This document shows, piece by piece, positions 21,352 through 22,294 of a DNA stretch of 22,294 bases. The stretch comes from an uncultured Candidatus Peregrinibacteria bacterium (lineage in GTDB: Bacteria > Patescibacteriota > Gracilibacteria > Peribacterales > Peribacteraceae): positions 1 to 22,294 of the forward strand of contig CAIJNU010000088.1 of the NCBI GenBank assembly GCA_903822115.1, in the 5' to 3' direction. Position 1 is the first letter of the stretch. Each line of letters starts with the position of its first letter. The position numbers and the translations under genes were made by a program. The notes below the pieces were generated by a model. The model made no database searches and had not been told where the DNA came from. It worked only from the letters and a program-made list of their open reading frames with translations.

Positions 21352-21399
21352 GTGAACCAATAATCAATGATTCAACCTTTCCTTTGCAAAATCCTGTCT

Positions 21400-21428
21400 T
21401 TGACGTCCTCTATCCCTTCCGCTACCCT
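21400..21428 (+). promoter_or_regulatory. rpmH promoter
   Basis: TTGACG (21400-21405), 17 bases, TACCCT (21423-21428), ending 9 bases before the ATG at 21438. Nearly the same as the rplY promoter. Confidence 0.6.
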
Positions 21429-21437
21429 GCCCCAGCT

Positions 21438-21593
21438 ATGTTGAACAAGCTTCGATGGCGCAGGCGCCTTCGCACCCACGGCTACCTCAAGCGCAGCAAG
21501 ACCGCGGACGGCAGGAAAGTCCTCGCGAACCGGCGTCGTATCGGCCGCAAACGTCTGACCGTGCAGCACAAGAAAAAGAAGAGGAGCCTTTGA
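21438..21593 (+). CDS. rpmH: 50S ribosomal protein bL34
   Basis: The 51-residue very basic protein has the bL34 core: RLRTHGYLKRSKTADGRKVL and then NRRRIGRKRLTV. Known bL34 proteins start MKRTFQPS...; here this start is replaced by MLNKLRWRRR, and a tail HKKKKRSL extends past the usual end. The open frame could be read from 21246, but the upstream part is not protein-like and includes the promoter. bL34 binds 23S rRNA in the large subunit. In many bacteria rpmH is followed by rnpA and neighbours dnaA and the origin. Here a small membrane protein follows instead of rnpA. Confidence 0.9.
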   Translation: MLNKLRWRRRLRTHGYLKRSKTADGRKVLANRRRIGRKRLTVQHKKKKRSL

Positions 21594-21617
21594 GATGCCG
21601 AGAATTTTCGCGGACGC

Positions 21618-21623
21618 TATACT
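21618..21623 (+). promoter_or_regulatory. -10 box of the 21630 gene
   Basis: TATACT ends 6 bases before the GTG start at 21630, 25 bases past the rpmH stop. Confidence 0.5.
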
Positions 21624-21629
21624 CTTGTC

Positions 21630-21920
21630 GTGCTCCGCTTCCTCCACCAACTCTCCGCCATCTTCTTCTACCTCCTCGGAACGACGTTCTTCGTCGCATT
21701 CGTGTTGCTTCGAAATGACATTGCGATCCCCTGGCCGGCCTACTGGATGCAAGTCGCCGACCTCCCGCTCGCCCTCGTGACGATGCTCTACGGAGGGACG
21801 AGTTTCTTCTTGAGCCTGCAATCCCCCGGCAAAAAATCCGTCGCCCTCGCCTCCTCCATCATCATCCCTCTTTCGGCGTTCTTCGTGCTCCTCGTCTTCC
21901 TGAAATTCTGGCCAGCTTGA
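21630..21920 (+). CDS. Small membrane protein of unknown function
   Basis: The 96-residue protein starts at a GTG and has three hydrophobic helices (about 8-28, 42-62 and 70-93), separated by short polar loops such as LRNDIAIPWPAYWMQ and SLQSPGKKS. I do not recognise the family. It occupies the place where rnpA usually lies after rpmH but has none of the basic RNase P protein motifs. Its TATACT box 6 bases upstream suggests a separate leaderless mRNA; read-through from rpmH is also possible. Its stop is 3 bases from the convergent adenosyltransferase stop. Confidence 0.7.
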   Translation: MLRFLHQLSAIFFYLLGTTFFVAFVLLRNDIAIPWPAYWMQVADLPLALVTMLYGGTSFFLSLQSPGKKSVALASSIIIPLSAFFVLLVFLKFWPA

Positions 21921-21923
21921 GCA

Positions 21924-22294
21924 TCAGTACTCCGCGTTCACTTCCCGTCCGCCCGATGTGCGGCTCTGTTCGCGTGCGGCGAGGAAAAGGTAGTCGCTTA
22001 AGCGATTGAGGAAGATCAACGCTTGGCTGTTGATGGATTCGAACTCCGCCAACGAGACCACCCAGCGCTCCGCCCTGCGGCAGATCGTGCGTGCGACGTG
22101 GATGCGAGCCGCCGCCTGTGATCCTCCGGGAAGAATGAACTGGGAGAGGGGCGGGAGCGAAGACTCTAGTGCAGTGATCCATTCTTCGATCTCCCGAACG
22201 TGCTCTTCTCCCATTCGCTTCGCTTCACTCTTCGCATCAAACGGAGTCGAGAGATCCGCGCCGAGTCGAAAGAGGAGATGCTGCAGGCGCTGGA
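21924..22294 (-). CDS. ATP:cob(I)alamin adenosyltransferase, PduO type (partial, runs off the right edge)
   Basis: The frame is open from the right edge of the window, so the N-terminus lies outside. The visible 123 residues hold LQRLQHLLFRLGADLSTP, then FILPGGSQAAARIHVARTI, CRRAERWVV and INSQALIFLNRLSDYLFLA, the conserved C-terminal half of PduO/MMAB-type enzymes with the R-x-x-C-R-R-A-E-R motif. The enzyme moves the 5'-deoxyadenosyl group of ATP to cob(I)alamin to make coenzyme B12. A first ATG inside the window (22214) is internal, not a start. The N-terminal ATP-binding motif cannot be checked. The last residues (SGGREVNAEY) end shortly after the conserved helix, as is normal. Confidence 0.9.
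   Translation of the reverse strand, partial: QRLQHLLFRLGADLSTPFDAKSEAKRMGEEHVREIEEWITALESSLPPLSQFILPGGSQAAARIHVARTICRRAERWVVSLAEFESINSQALIFLNRLSDYLFLAAREQSRTSGGREVNAEY

Larger units (their letters stand above)
20936..21399. other. Non-coding structured region between divergent M16 and rpmH genes
   Basis: About 460 bases without a credible gene; the short open frames here have low-complexity, non-protein-like translations. It holds a large hairpin (20999-21041), a GTTACC/GGTAAC hairpin (21048-21067), a DnaA-box-like site (21099-21107), a GTTGCGC/GCGCAAC long-range pair (near 21134 and 21180), a small TTCTCT/AGAGAA hairpin (near 21220) and two mutually exclusive hairpins (21284-21345). AT-rich stretches alternate with GC-rich arms. 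It may be a replication origin, one or more small RNAs, or both. Confidence 0.5.

Noticed and set aside
21029..21367. Several short open frames on both strands in the region before rpmH
   Set aside because: Low-complexity Phe/Ser/Lys/Arg translations that follow the hairpins, no ribosome site and no -10 box at the start.
1..22294. CRISPR array, transposase, integrase or prophage genes
   Set aside because: No regular direct repeats with spacers and no protein of those families was seen on either strand.

Overview
The window looks like chromosomal DNA of a small-genome bacterium, GC-rich with dense short operons. I lean towards the Candidate Phyla Radiation (Patescibacteria), perhaps a Peregrinibacteria/Peribacteria-type lineage. 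This rests on a stand-alone type IV secretion pilin-like protein, a possible DUF4256-like orphan, many small cell-envelope proteins and scarce Shine-Dalgarno sites. It is an inference from gene style; there is no rRNA here to settle it. TGA is used as a stop throughout (for example in rplY), so this is not the recoded (TGA=Gly) Gracilibacteria group. No tRNA, rRNA, insertion sequence, prophage or CRISPR array was seen.

Layout. (1) 1-3.2 kb, minus strand: the start of a lipoprotein, a LysM-M23 peptidase, a D-Ala-D-Ala carboxypeptidase and a FtsQ-like division protein. (2) 3.3-7.2 kb, plus strand: a GT4 glycosyltransferase, NAD(P)H-hydrate dehydratase, a YfiH/LACC1 protein, a candidate structured RNA and a dGTPase-like HD hydrolase. 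(3) 7.2-9.2 kb, minus strand: a second M23 peptidase and a PRMT-like methyltransferase. (4) 9.3-10.4 kb: ribosomal protein bL25 convergent with a hibernation factor. (5) 10.5-14.3 kb, plus strand: a lower-GC orphan, the pilin-like protein, a TPR protein, FtsX and RecO. (6) 14.2-16.8 kb, minus strand: a VanW protein, and an operon of a DUF1858/IscA-like protein with RNase HI. (7) 16.9-18.2 kb: a CtpA-type S41 protease, then minus-strand ndk, a UPF0104-type membrane protein and an M16 peptidase up to 20.9 kb. (8) A roughly 500-base non-coding region with strong hairpins and a DnaA-box-like site, then rpmH, a small membrane protein and the end of an ATP:cob(I)alamin adenosyltransferase.

The most general observation is promoter geometry. 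For about 17 genes a -10 hexamer ends only 5-10 bases before the start codon, so those mRNAs should be leaderless or nearly so. The one clear Shine-Dalgarno sequence precedes an internal operon gene (RNase HI). The rule also corrects several starts (FtsQ, VanW, IscA-like, FtsX, RecO).

The best candidates for something undescribed are: an RNA of about 140 nt between yfiH and dgt, with its own -10 box, a 16-bp closing stem and three hairpins; the structured, possibly origin-like region before rpmH; and a bacterial PRMT-like protein with the family's hallmark motifs. Functionally the window is mostly cell wall and division (LysM-M23, S11, FtsQ, FtsX, M23, VanW, CtpA) mixed with translation and housekeeping genes.
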